A DNA stretch of 33,353 nt, taken from positions 1 through 33,353 of IMG/VR virus record IMGVR_UViG_3300037840_000392, one strand, 5' to 3'. The position numbers and the translations under genes are program-made. This document shows positions 1 through 5,780 of this stretch, in pieces. The notes below the pieces were generated by a model. It was not told the DNA's origin and made no database searches. It saw nothing but the letters and a program-made list of their open reading frames with translations. The first letter of the stretch is position 1. Each line of letters opens with the position of its first letter. Origin of the DNA: a virus.

Positions 1-136
1 AATGATAAAGGTATTTTTTGATGGCTCGTGCATTCCAAATCCAGGTGGTGTGATTAGTTATGGAGCAGTTATTAAACAACATGAAAAAATTATATACGAA
101 ATATCCAAAAAAATTAACATTCCTTCTATAAATTCT
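1..136. repeat. Terminal redundancy, left copy (matches 33218-33353)
   Basis: The first 136 bases recur at the right end with 135/136 identity. The only difference is T at 127 versus A at 33344, a silent third-position change (TCT/TCA, Ser) in the RNase H gene. This fits a circular contig with untrimmed overlap or a terminally redundant genome. The mismatch suggests population variation or a base-call error. Confidence 0.93.
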
Positions 137-412
137 ACCAATAATGTTGCTGAGTACTGTGCTTGTATAGCGGCTTTAAAATATCTTATTTTTAAATCAC
201 TCAATACCTATGAAATTTATGTTTTTGGAGATTCAAAATTAGTTATTAACCAAATGGCAGGCATATGGGAAATAGGAGAAGGAAAGTACACAAAATATGC
301 TGATATAGCCAAAGATTTACTATTTCAATTTTCAAATATCCATTTTGAATGGATTTCTCGAGAACGCAACCACCATGCTGATTCTCTAGCAAGGAAAGCA
401 TATGGAATTTGA
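2..412 (+). CDS. rnhA: Ribonuclease HI-like protein
   Basis: The 136-aa protein has the RNase HI fold signature. The DGSCIPNPGG strand carries catalytic D7, NVAEYCA carries E51, FGDSKLVINQ carries D77, and HADSLAR near the end carries D127. The length is close to bacterial RNase HI (about 150 aa). The family cleaves the RNA strand of RNA-DNA hybrids, so removal of replication primers is the likely role. The real upstream context is at the right end of the window, where AAAGGA precedes the ATG by about 8 nt. Its 3' end overlaps the Toprim primase start by 11 nt, so the two are translationally coupled and head the replication operon. Family assignment is firm; the role is inferred from its neighbours. 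Confidence 0.93.
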   Translation: MIKVFFDGSCIPNPGGVISYGAVIKQHEKIIYEISKKINIPSINSTNNVAEYCACIAALKYLIFKSLNTYEIYVFGDSKLVINQMAGIWEIGEGKYTKYADIAKDLLFQFSNIHFEWISRERNHHADSLARKAYGI

Positions 413-1331
413 AGATAAACTTTTAGCAGAAATGGAAAAATCCGATATTTTTATTGAAGGAACTATCAATTGGGCGACAGATGAATTTCAGCGATTTTCA
501 TCAAAAAACCATTGGAATAGAAAGAGACATTTATTTGTAGTGTTATTTCACGGAGGAGCATCTTTCGGAGATTGGAGAGATCCTGTTAATTGGAAAACTG
601 TTTGGGAAAAATCCTGGAAAGAACTATCTTTTAATGAAAAAAGAGCTCGCGAAGAACATGTTTTGCGTCTTAAAAGAGAAAAAGAATTATTGCGAGCGCA
701 CGCCATTTGGCGTGCTGAGTTATTTCTTTCTCATCAAACATTCCTAGGTCCAACCTGTAAAGAGGCCTCTCAGGAACACTTCTATATTATTTCTAAGAGG
801 ATCATTCCTTATGGCGCATATCAGTGCAGATCTTATCTTATTTTACCAATACATGACATTAATGGCGCTTTGCAATCTCTTCAATATATTAAAAAAGATG
901 GTTTCAAAAGATTCAAAAAACATGCTTCTCCAAAAAATGGATTTATCCTTTTAGGAGATAAAATTATAACCAAAGATGATACTTTATGGATATGCGAAGG
1001 ATGGGCAACAGGATGCTCTATTTATGAAACCATTAACCAGCCAGTAGTGTGCTCCTTAGGCGCTTCCAATATGGAATCAGTCGCCTATCAATTACGTTTA
1101 AAATATCCGGAAAATCGCATGGTTATTTGTGCTGATAATGATGCCCATTTACCAGAAAATATTGGTGTAGTTATTGCAACAAAAGCCGCTAAAAATAGCG
1201 GATCTCTTTTGAGAATTCCCAATTTTGATAATTTTTCTTCTTTAAATAAAAAATTAACTGATTGGAATGATTTATTTTGTATCGCAGGAATCGAAGAAAC
1301 TGAAAAACAACTTTTAAACTTAAGGATATAA
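402..1331 (+). CDS. Toprim-domain DNA primase
   Basis: The 309-aa protein has a C-terminal Toprim domain: the ICEGWATG motif (E199), the acidic CADND motif (D245, D247) and a TDWNDL motif at 287-291. These are the metal-binding residues of phage and plasmid primases. Residues 1-110 are charged and show no evident CHC2 zinc finger, so template recognition must differ from full DnaG-type enzymes. The family lays down short RNA primers at the fork. It starts within the RNase H gene and is followed after 2 nt by the RepA-type helicase, forming a compact RNase H-primase-helicase operon immediately upstream of the candidate origin. The domain is clear; primase activity is inferred. Confidence 0.85.
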   Translation: MEFEDKLLAEMEKSDIFIEGTINWATDEFQRFSSKNHWNRKRHLFVVLFHGGASFGDWRDPVNWKTVWEKSWKELSFNEKRAREEHVLRLKREKELLRAHAIWRAELFLSHQTFLGPTCKEASQEHFYIISKRIIPYGAYQCRSYLILPIHDINGALQSLQYIKKDGFKRFKKHASPKNGFILLGDKIITKDDTLWICEGWATGCSIYETINQPVVCSLGASNMESVAYQLRLKYPENRMVICADNDAHLPENIGVVIATKAAKNSGSLLRIPNFDNFSSLNKKLTDWNDLFCIAGIEETEKQLLNLRI

Positions 1332-1333
1332 AT

Positions 1334-2326
1334 ATGGATATCAAAGATAAGTTGAAAAATGGAAATATTATTAATTCAAATCAAAATGTTAAATCACTTA
1401 GAGAAAATATTGAATTAGAAAAAATTAAATCAATATCTTATGAAGAATTAATTTCATCAACACTTAATCCAATGGAATATATTCTTTATCCATGGTTACC
1501 AACCCAAGGAATTGCTTTTATTTATGCATCGACCGGTGTTGGTAAAACTTTATTTACTTTAAATGTAGCTTATGCCATTGCGGGGGGGGGTACTTTTTTA
1601 AAATACAAATGTCCGAAACCACGTAAAGTTTTATATATTGACGGCGAAATGGCTTTTAACCAAGTACATTCTAGATTTATGGATGTTGTTAAACAACAGG
1701 GCCCGTTATATGTCCCAAATATGTTCCATCTTTTAACCCCTGATAAAATACTGCCCTATAAACTTCCCAAAATATGTGATCATAATGGACAAGAATTTTA
1801 CAACAATTTCATAAAAAATAATGGAATAGAAGTTTTAGTAATAGATAATTTATCCATGCTTTCTGCTATTGATGAAAATAATTCCGAGCAATGGAAAATT
1901 ATCCAGGATTGGTTAATCCATCTTAGATCGATAGGTATAACAACATTAATCGTTCACCATTCAGGTAAAGACATCAAAGGATATCGTGGGACATCCAGAA
2001 TGATGGATTGTGCTGATACAGCCATTTCTTTACAACCATTAGCTGAAGACAATCTTGAAAATGAAAACATTAATATCCGTAAATTCAAAATTATTTATTC
2101 TAAAGCTCGTTCATTTGGTGGTACCGATTCATTGCCACTTGAAGTTTCTCTCTCATCCGATGGATGGGGATTCCAATCCATAGAAAAGACCAATTTAGAC
2201 TTTGTTGTTGAAAGAATGAACATAAAAGTTGCCCAAAAGGATATTGCTAGTGAATTGGGAAAGAGTCGTCCATACATCAATAAGCTTGTTCAAAAAGCCC
2301 GCAAATTGGGATTGATAATAGATTAA
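1334..2326 (+). CDS. RepA-type hexameric replicative helicase (AAA_25)
   Basis: This 330-aa RecA-fold ATPase resembles plasmid RSF1010 RepA. Walker A ASTGVGKT spans residues 65-72, a YIDGEM strand lies at 101-106, Walker B VLVIDNLS has D171, the sensor-like IVHHSGKD follows at about 206-213, and RGTSR at 218-222 carries a candidate arginine finger. The last 45 residues (AQKDIASELGKSRPYINKL) look like a winged helix-turn-helix, which could bind DNA. The family unwinds the fork 5'-3' as a ring. It follows the primase by 2 nt and abuts the iteron-like array, so recognition of the downstream origin by its C-terminal domain is an attractive inference. A run of eight G at 1582-1589 lies in the codons just after Walker A; the frame is intact. 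Confidence 0.88.
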   Translation: MDIKDKLKNGNIINSNQNVKSLRENIELEKIKSISYEELISSTLNPMEYILYPWLPTQGIAFIYASTGVGKTLFTLNVAYAIAGGGTFLKYKCPKPRKVLYIDGEMAFNQVHSRFMDVVKQQGPLYVPNMFHLLTPDKILPYKLPKICDHNGQEFYNNFIKNNGIEVLVIDNLSMLSAIDENNSEQWKIIQDWLIHLRSIGITTLIVHHSGKDIKGYRGTSRMMDCADTAISLQPLAEDNLENENINIRKFKIIYSKARSFGGTDSLPLEVSLSSDGWGFQSIEKTNLDFVVERMNIKVAQKDIASELGKSRPYINKLVQKARKLGLIID

Positions 2327-2342
2327 CTATTATTTTCGATGG

Positions 2343-2382
2343 GGCATTATGAGCTCTTGGTTAACTTAGTTCTCATAATGCC
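2343..2382. repeat. 11-bp inverted repeat downstream of helicase gene
   Basis: GGCATTATGAG (2343-2353) and CTCATAATGCC (2372-2382) are perfect complements around an 18-base loop that itself contains GGTTAAC. No T-run follows, so a simple intrinsic terminator is unlikely. It may be a transcript-end hairpin or part of the adjoining origin. Confidence 0.75.
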
Positions 2383-2415
2383 TCGAAACCCTTGGTACGC
2401 CTGCATTGTAAGGAA

Positions 2416-2574
2416 TTAACCTCTTGGTTAATTTTAGGTTAATTTGTGGTTAATCTCATGGTTAATTTGATTCACCGATTAACCTCTAATTAACCATTAA
2501 TTAACCACCATGGTTAACTCTCTATCTTATTGATATATATATATATATTATATAATTATATACGCGAGTTAACC
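2416..2574. other. Candidate replication origin: TTAACC/GGTTAA array with dyad symmetry and AT-rich flank
   Basis: This 300-bp gap without genes holds repeated hexamers. GGTTAA begins at 2426, 2437, 2448 and 2460; TTAACC begins at 2479, 2490 and 2501, with 11-bp steps in both triplets. The 2426/2501, 2437/2490 and 2448/2479 pairs share one centre at 2466, and an outer pair (TTAACC 2416, GGTTAA 2512) fits within half a base, giving about 100 bp of dyad symmetry. Further copies lie at 2359, 2569 and 2605. An alternating AT tract (about 2530-2560) follows, as in DNA-unwinding elements. Phased sites next to primase and helicase genes are typical of initiator-dependent origins. Origin function is inference; operator function is the main alternative. 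Confidence 0.72.
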
Positions 2575-2605
2575 TGTATTAGAGAACGAGCCATAAAGCA
2601 TTTAG

Positions 2606-2624
2606 GTTAACTAGAAGGATTAAC
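2606..2624 (+). promoter_or_regulatory. Hairpin with Shine-Dalgarno in loop
   Basis: GTTAA (2606-2610) pairs with TTAAC (2620-2624); the loop CTAGAAGGA holds the Shine-Dalgarno. The ATG of the next gene is 4 nt downstream. The 5' arm reuses an outlying GGTTAA site of the origin array. Confidence 0.5.
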
Positions 2625-2628
2625 TAAT

Positions 2629-2808
2629 ATGAAAAGATCATGGATTGATAAAAAAAGCCGGATTTGTACATTAATAAAACTCATTTCAGAAAGAGACGGA
2701 GGCGATGATAAAAAGTTCTTGGATGAATATACAGATGATGTTATAAAAAAGTACAAGAATAACCTGGATGAAGCATTAGCTTGCTTCGAAAATCTCTATA
2801 AAAATTAA
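2629..2808 (+). CDS. Small hypothetical protein (59 aa)
   Basis: The short ORF starts at ATG 2629 behind AGAAGGA. It encodes a charged, helical 59-aa protein (MKRSWIDKKSR near the start, LDEYTDDVIKKYKNNL in the middle) without cysteines, signal peptide or membrane segment. I do not recognise the family. It is the first gene after the candidate origin and precedes two nuclease-region ORFs. The hairpin-borne Shine-Dalgarno seen at many other starts in this genome supports translation. Confidence 0.6.
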   Translation: MKRSWIDKKSRICTLIKLISERDGGDDKKFLDEYTDDVIKKYKNNLDEALACFENLYKN

Positions 2809-2817
2809 TGTTCTACG

Positions 2818-2835
2818 TGGAACAAGGAAGTTCTA
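2818..2835 (+). promoter_or_regulatory. Hairpin with Shine-Dalgarno in loop
   Basis: TGGAAC (2818-2823) pairs with GTTCTA (2830-2835), one G-T wobble, around loop AAGGAA; the ATG follows directly. GAAC can alternatively pair with GTTC at 2811-2814, so two exclusive foldings are possible. Confidence 0.6.
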
Positions 2836-3021
2836 ATGGAAATAGAAAAGCAATACCAATTCACTCATAAGGGGAGAAAGTTCAAAACAAAATACTTTGC
2901 AGCGCTTGGAGCGCTATATGGAGAGGAGGCCAAGGATGGCTATTGCAAAACCCAAGAAGGTGACATTTCCGAAAGAAGAGCAAGAACAGATCAACTTCGT
3001 GACATGGTTAGAAAAAAATAA
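2836..3021 (+). CDS. Small hypothetical protein (61 aa) overlapping the nuclease gene
   Basis: The 61-aa basic protein (KQYQFTHKGRKFKTKYFAAL near the N-terminus) starts directly after a hairpin with AAGGAA in its loop, the arrangement seen before many genes here. Its last 86 nt overlap the start of the VRR-NUC gene in another frame. The overlap is unusually long, so either this protein or the nuclease start may be misassigned. No family is recognised. The initiation signal is the main evidence that it is real. Confidence 0.45.
   Translation: MEIEKQYQFTHKGRKFKTKYFAALGALYGEEAKDGYCKTQEGDISERRARTDQLRDMVRKK
2929..2940 (+). promoter_or_regulatory. Start-codon hairpin of the VRR-NUC gene
   Basis: GCC (2929-2931) pairs with GGC (2938-2940), with loop AAGGAT. 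The loop holds the AAGG and the AT of the start codon; the stem includes the Ala codon. Similar AGCC...GGCT arrangements occur at 12087-12099 and 21638-21651. Alone this stem is short. Confidence 0.35.
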
Positions 3022-3334
3022 CATTGTGCATTTCGCAATTCCCAACGGGGGAAAGCGAAACCTACTGGAAGCCTTCAAATTTAAGCGCTGTGGCGTTAAA
3101 AGTGGAATCCCTGACGTTTGCATTCCTATTGCTTCGCAACCTTATCACGGTCTTTATATTGAGCTTAAACGTGTTCGTGGAGGTGTTATTTCAGAAAGCC
3201 AAAAGGAATGGCAGGAAAAATTGCGAAAAAATGGATATTGTTGCGAGATAGCGAAAGGGTCTGAAGAAGCAAAATCTATTGTCAGAAATTACTTGAAACT
3301 ATACAATGACATTGCACTTGCAGCTAACTCGTAG
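2936..3334 (+). CDS. VRR-NUC domain nuclease
   Basis: From ATG 2936 the protein is 132 aa and forms one VRR-NUC (PD-(D/E)xK superfamily) domain. E15 lies in the first helix, SGIPD at 56-60 gives the metal-binding D60, YIELKRV at 74-80 gives the E-x-K pair, and SESQKEWQ at 87-94 carries the conserved Gln. IPNGGKRN at 35-42 is the typical loop before the core. The family cleaves branched or structured DNA, so Holliday-junction resolution or debranching before packaging is plausible. ATG 2936 is chosen over an in-frame ATG at 2897 because GGAGAGGAGG lies just upstream. It sits between the origin and the lysis genes. Confidence 0.85.
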   Translation: MAIAKPKKVTFPKEEQEQINFVTWLEKNNIVHFAIPNGGKRNLLEAFKFKRCGVKSGIPDVCIPIASQPYHGLYIELKRVRGGVISESQKEWQEKLRKNGYCCEIAKGSEEAKSIVRNYLKLYNDIALAANS

Positions 3335-3382
3335 GTGCAACTCCTCGTTTTGTATCTACACCTTAGGTCAGTATTTGATCAT

Positions 3383-3411
3383 AGCCTTCCTGTTCTGGAG
3401 GGCTTTATTTT
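3383..3411 (+). terminator. Rho-independent terminator overlapping a Shine-Dalgarno
   Basis: AGCCTTCC (3383-3390) pairs with GGAGGGCT (3397-3404), one T-G wobble, around loop TGTTCT, and TTTATTTT follows. It fits an intrinsic terminator after the nuclease gene. GGAGGG in its 3' arm is also the best ribosome-binding site for ATG 3414, so folding would both end transcripts and hide that site. Confidence 0.65.
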
Positions 3412-3413
3412 CA

Positions 3414-3578
3414 ATGGATTGGAATTTAAAAATGATTGTGTCAAGATGTTGTAAAGAGCTAGTGTATGTAGTTCATGATTATTATGTGTGTGAAAAGTGT
3501 CACGTTCCTTGCATGACGACATTTTCACTGAATATGGATGATGAATATGAGCATGATGCCACCGGAGATGTTTGTTAA
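3414..3578 (+). CDS. Small zinc-ribbon-like protein (54 aa)
   Basis: From ATG 3414 the 54-aa product has a paired-cysteine pattern: SRCCKELV around residues 10-17, then YYVCEKCHVPC around 23-33, then an acidic tail (DDEYEHDA). The pattern resembles small phage zinc ribbons that read CC-x-x-V...YYVC-x-x-C. Zinc binding is inferred; no function is known. An upstream in-frame ATG at 3306 lies inside the nuclease gene and has no ribosome site, so it is rejected. GGAGGG at 3397-3402 serves ATG 3414. The 3' end overlaps the lysozyme gene by about 40 nt in another frame. Confidence 0.6.
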   Translation: MDWNLKMIVSRCCKELVYVVHDYYVCEKCHVPCMTTFSLNMDDEYEHDATGDVC

Positions 3579-3984
3579 ATTAAGAAGGTCTTTGATAAAA
3601 CATGAAGGATATTCTAATAAGATTTATGCTGATAGTGTTGGCAAGATTACTTGCGGTATTGGCTATAATCTATCCGACCGTGGGGTTAATGATCAATTTA
3701 TCGAATCCAATTTTTTGGCCGATGTTACTTATTTCGATACTCAGTTGTTGTCTGACTTTTTATTTTACTCAAAATTAAATTATGACCGGCAGATAGTTTT
3801 GATTGATATGGCCTTTATGGGCTATAAGAAATTGCTTTCATTTAAGAAAATGTTTAATGCACTTGAAAGACAAGATTTTGAAGAAGCTGCAAAAGAAATG
3901 CTAGATAGTAAGTGGGCTCAACAAGTAAAAGATCGTGCTATTGAGTTGGCGGATGCGATGAAAACAGGAGTTTATGATGTTTAA
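3538..3984 (+). CDS. T4-type lysozyme / endolysin (GH24)
   Basis: The 148-aa protein matches phage T4 lysozyme. E23 lies in LIKHEGYSNKIY, D32 in ADSVGK and T38 in ITCGIGY. The E-x8-D-x5-T spacing equals E11-D20-T26 of T4 lysozyme. The family hydrolyses the glycan of peptidoglycan for lysis. It lacks a signal peptide, so it needs a holin; the next gene is a candidate. The start is uncertain: ATGs occur at 3538, 3541, 3547, 3553, 3556 and 3568, and only 3547 has a GGA at normal distance. Starting at 3568 would place the Glu close to its position in T4. The gene lies early in the plus-strand series rather than after the tail genes. Confidence 0.88.
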   Translation: MMNMSMMPPEMFVKLRRSLIKHEGYSNKIYADSVGKITCGIGYNLSDRGVNDQFIESNFLADVTYFDTQLLSDFLFYSKLNYDRQIVLIDMAFMGYKKLLSFKKMFNALERQDFEEAAKEMLDSKWAQQVKDRAIELADAMKTGVYDV

Positions 3985-4297
3985 GGAGTTACTTGCAGAC
4001 GTTTTTCCTGTGATAGAAAAAGCTGCTCCAATTATAGCTCAAGCGCTTGGAGGACCTTTTGTTGGAACTGCAATCACTGCATTTAATTTATTATCAAAAG
4101 TGTTTGGTTCGTCAACATATGATATTCCATTATTGGTTAAAAACATTATGGAAGATCCAGAATCTCATCAAAAGTTATTACAAATTCAGTCTGATTTTCC
4201 TGCGGCCATGAAAGAAATGTTTATTAAATCTTTGAAATTGCCTATTGAAGCTGAGATAAATATTAGGCTAGTATGGGAAGCACCCTCTAGAAATTAA
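3977..4297 (+). CDS. Holin-like small hydrophobic protein
   Basis: The 106-aa protein has a hydrophobic segment at about residues 8-44 (VFPVIEKAAPIIAQALGG continuing to LLSKVFG) and then a polar helical tail. The APIIAQALGGPF pattern resembles the N-terminus of 3TM holins of gene-transfer-agent type. It overlaps the lysozyme stop by 8 nt, as holin-endolysin pairs often do. AGGAG at 3966-3970 favours ATG 3977 over ATG 3974. It is shorter than the named family and has one clear hydrophobic region, so a structural protein remains possible. Holin function is inferred from position and hydrophobicity. Confidence 0.5.
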   Translation: MFKELLADVFPVIEKAAPIIAQALGGPFVGTAITAFNLLSKVFGSSTYDIPLLVKNIMEDPESHQKLLQIQSDFPAAMKEMFIKSLKLPIEAEINIRLVWEAPSRN

Positions 4298-4330
4298 CGC
4301 CAAGGATAGGCCCGAACTATCTAAGGCGTT
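4296..4330 (+). promoter_or_regulatory. Two-helix hairpin abutting a start codon
   Basis: AACGCC (4296-4301) pairs with GGCGTT (4325-4330), and GATAG (4305-4309) with CTATC (4317-4321). AAG and TAA form a symmetric internal loop and GCCCGAA the terminal loop. The ATG at 4331 follows directly. The likely AAGG ribosome site (4323-4326) is half in the internal loop, so folding could gate translation. Confidence 0.6.
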
Positions 4331-4549
4331 ATGCTTAAATTTGAAAATCCCATTAATGGGAGATATTATTATTTAGATGTTCAAAAGGATTTAATTAATG
4401 AGCATATCCTTGTTGTTATGCGCGGCAGTAAGCTCAATAATCATCATCGCATTATCCGTATTTCTGTTGGTCATTGCAGAGCGTCTTTACGCAAAGAGAT
4501 TGACAGATTATCTAAAAAAAGACTTAAACGTGGATATCTTTTAATTTAA
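4331..4549 (+). CDS. WGR-domain-like protein (72 aa)
   Basis: This 72-aa protein has the outline of a WGR domain: NGRYYYLDVQKDL, then ILVVMRGSKLN where the Trp-Gly-Arg would lie (here MRG), a short basic strand RIIRISVG, then a charged helix ending SKKRLKRGYLL. WGR domains occur in PARP-type proteins and alone in phages and plasmids, where they are thought to bind nucleic-acid ends. The Trp of the name-giving motif is absent, so the assignment is tentative. The gene lies alone between the holin candidate and TerS and is directly preceded by a two-helix hairpin. Confidence 0.6.
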   Translation: MLKFENPINGRYYYLDVQKDLINEHILVVMRGSKLNNHHRIIRISVGHCRASLRKEIDRLSKKRLKRGYLLI

Positions 4550-4567
4550 AATTTTGTGTATATCTAT

Positions 4568-4595
4568 TTGCAAATTAATTGTAACGGTGCATAAT
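4568..4595 (+). promoter_or_regulatory. Candidate sigma70 promoter for the packaging genes
   Basis: TTGCAA (4568-4573) and CATAAT (4590-4595) are separated by 16 bases: four of six matches to the -35 consensus and five of six to the -10. It lies just upstream of the TerS hairpin. This is by-eye evidence in AT-rich DNA. Confidence 0.4.
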
Positions 4596-4606
4596 AAATC
4601 CATGTT

Positions 4607-4621
4607 TGCAAAGGAATTGCA
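4607..4621 (+). promoter_or_regulatory. Hairpin with Shine-Dalgarno in loop (TerS)
   Basis: TGCAA (4607-4611) pairs perfectly with TTGCA (4617-4621); the loop AGGAA is the Shine-Dalgarno. ATG 4625 is 3 nt downstream. An ATG at 4621 overlaps the stem but opens a four-codon frame only. Confidence 0.6.
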
Positions 4622-4624
4622 TGA

Positions 4625-5053
4625 ATGGAAATTAAACCTAATAAAATTCCCTGTCTTGATAAAAAACTCAGTAAAGAGTTAATCGATCAGCTTGTCCTTG
4701 ATATTAAAAATGGTTCTACAAATAAAAGAGCTGCTAGAGCAAATGGCATCACAGAAGCAATTTTTTATGCTTGGCAACAGCAAGGCGTTGTGGATATTCA
4801 TTACGGCGTACAGAGTTTAAAAGCATTTTTGGTAGAGTCTCTTGCGCGTGTAGAGCAAGAAGAAATCCAGCAATGCCGCAATGTTATTCGTCCCGCAGCC
4901 GAAGGCCACAAAGGCGCTCAATGGACATTAGAACAAGTTTATTGGCGTGATTTTAGTGGAAATGCACCTGCAATTGAACTCTCAGAAAGAATCGATCGAT
5001 TGGAAATTCAAGATAAGGAAACTCAAGATGCCCTTGCTAAAATCAAAGAGTAA
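4625..5053 (+). CDS. Terminase small subunit candidate
   Basis: The 142-aa protein starts with a helix-turn-helix-like stretch (SKELIDQLVLDIKNGSTNKR then AARANGITEAIFYAWQQQG), the pattern of phage terminase small subunits that recognise the packaging site. A helical middle (VQSLKAFLVESLARVEQEE) and a short coiled tail (ELSERIDRLEIQDKETQ) would allow oligomerisation. It lies about 700 bp upstream of TerL, separated by small basic proteins. The family is divergent and cannot be fixed by motif alone; position and the HTH are the evidence. Confidence 0.7.
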   Translation: MEIKPNKIPCLDKKLSKELIDQLVLDIKNGSTNKRAARANGITEAIFYAWQQQGVVDIHYGVQSLKAFLVESLARVEQEEIQQCRNVIRPAAEGHKGAQWTLEQVYWRDFSGNAPAIELSERIDRLEIQDKETQDALAKIKE

Positions 5054-5165
5054 GAAAGCAGTTAGTCAAAATATTAAAACAGAAATGGCAGCGGGCAAAC
5101 CTCAGAAGCAAGCTGTTGCGATTGCTTTATCTGTAAAGCGTAAAGCTAAAAAAAAAGGAAAATAG
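5028..5165 (+). CDS. Small basic phage protein (45 aa)
   Basis: From ATG 5028 the 45-aa product reads as a known small phage family: MPLLKSKSKKAVSQNIKTEM, then AAGKPQKQAVAIALSVKRKA and a Lys-rich tail. It is strongly basic and probably binds nucleic acid, but no activity is established. The start has AAGGAA 8-9 nt upstream; an in-frame ATG at 4947 inside TerS gives an unlike N-terminus and is rejected. It overlaps the end of TerS by 26 nt. Confidence 0.72.
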   Translation: MPLLKSKSKKAVSQNIKTEMAAGKPQKQAVAIALSVKRKAKKKGK

Positions 5166-5168
5166 CTT

Positions 5169-5411
5169 ATGAGTATCCTTACAACTGCCAAGCGAAAGTC
5201 TTTAAAGAAATCAGAATTTGCTTTGCCTGCTGAGAAAAAATATCCCGTTAATGATAAAGCTCATGCCGCGAATGCCAAAGCACGCGCCACTCAAATGGTA
5301 AAGAAAGGCAAGTTATCAGAAAGCTCAAAAGCAAAGATAGATGCGAAAGCAAATAAAATATTAGGCGAGAAGCGAACTGCAAGTAAAACGTTACGAGGGA
5401 TTAGACGATGA
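5169..5411 (+). CDS. Small basic phage protein (80 aa)
   Basis: This 80-aa, Lys/Ala-rich protein resembles small phage proteins with the pattern SEFALP-x-x-KKYPVND-x-AHAANAKARATQM, a Lys-rich linker and AKANKILG. The family (DUF6582-like) has no known activity. It is positively charged, lacks cysteines and membrane segments, and may be DNA-associated. It starts 3 nt after the preceding basic gene and overlaps the next by ATGA, so the three are one translation unit between TerS and TerL. Confidence 0.72.
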   Translation: MSILTTAKRKSLKKSEFALPAEKKYPVNDKAHAANAKARATQMVKKGKLSESSKAKIDAKANKILGEKRTASKTLRGIRR

Positions 5412-5593
5412 AAGATAACGCCATGGATATGGGAATTATTCCCGGGTTAGAATTAGAAAACAACATGAAACCTGTAAGCTACAAACAAGAATTTGTTCAG
5501 GTAACTAATCCTGATTATCCACGACCTACACATTACGAACGTAAATCAGCAGGCTTCGAGCATCGTTCTCATAGGATGAGTCGAGGTAAGTAA
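5408..5593 (+). CDS. Hypothetical protein (61 aa)
   Basis: The 61-aa polar protein ([13 protein letters not shown], then [19 protein letters not shown]) has no recognisable domain. Its ATGA overlap with the preceding gene and a GAGGG upstream support translation. It belongs to the cluster between TerS and TerL. I do not recognise it. Confidence 0.6.
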   Translation: MKDNAMDMGIIPGLELENNMKPVSYKQEFVQVTNPDYPRPTHYERKSAGFEHRSHRMSRGK

Positions 5594-5594
5594 T

Positions 5595-5780
5595 TTGTTG
5601 TGTACTGTATGTCTTCATCCTGAAACACATGTAATTGAAACACGTCAAGATGACGATGAAAGTGTGCGGCGCAGAAGAGAATGTTTAAAATGTGGGATGC
5701 GTTTTACCACGCGTGAGACATTGAAATTGCCACGGAAGAAAAAGGTCATGTCTCATGATGAGAATAAATCAGCGCTTTGA
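5595..5780 (+). CDS. Orphan NrdR-type zinc ribbon (61 aa)
   Basis: The 61-aa protein is a close look-alike of the N-terminal zinc ribbon of the repressor NrdR. C3 and C6 ([16 protein letters not shown]), then [20 protein letters not shown] with C30 and C33, reproduce the Cys spacing, the Arg-rich knuckle and the FTT-x-E ending. The ATP-cone that senses nucleotides in NrdR is absent; the frame stops after a Lys-rich tail. NrdR binds operators of ribonucleotide reductase genes, so this could be a DNA-binding decoy, but that is inference. The start is TTG at 5595, with GAGG 8 nt upstream and no in-frame ATG in the domain. It overlaps TerL by 26 nt. Confidence 0.7.
   Translation: MLCTVCLHPETHVIETRQDDDESVRRRRECLKCGMRFTTRETLKLPRKKKVMSHDENKSAL

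Noticed and set aside
3306-3413. Longer version of the zinc microprotein
   Set aside because: The extra N-terminus begins inside the nuclease gene, crosses a terminator and lacks a ribosome site.
4947-5027. Longer version of the 45-aa basic protein
   Set aside because: The N-terminal 27 residues are out-of-frame TerS sequence; the family pattern and AAGGAA site begin at ATG 5028.
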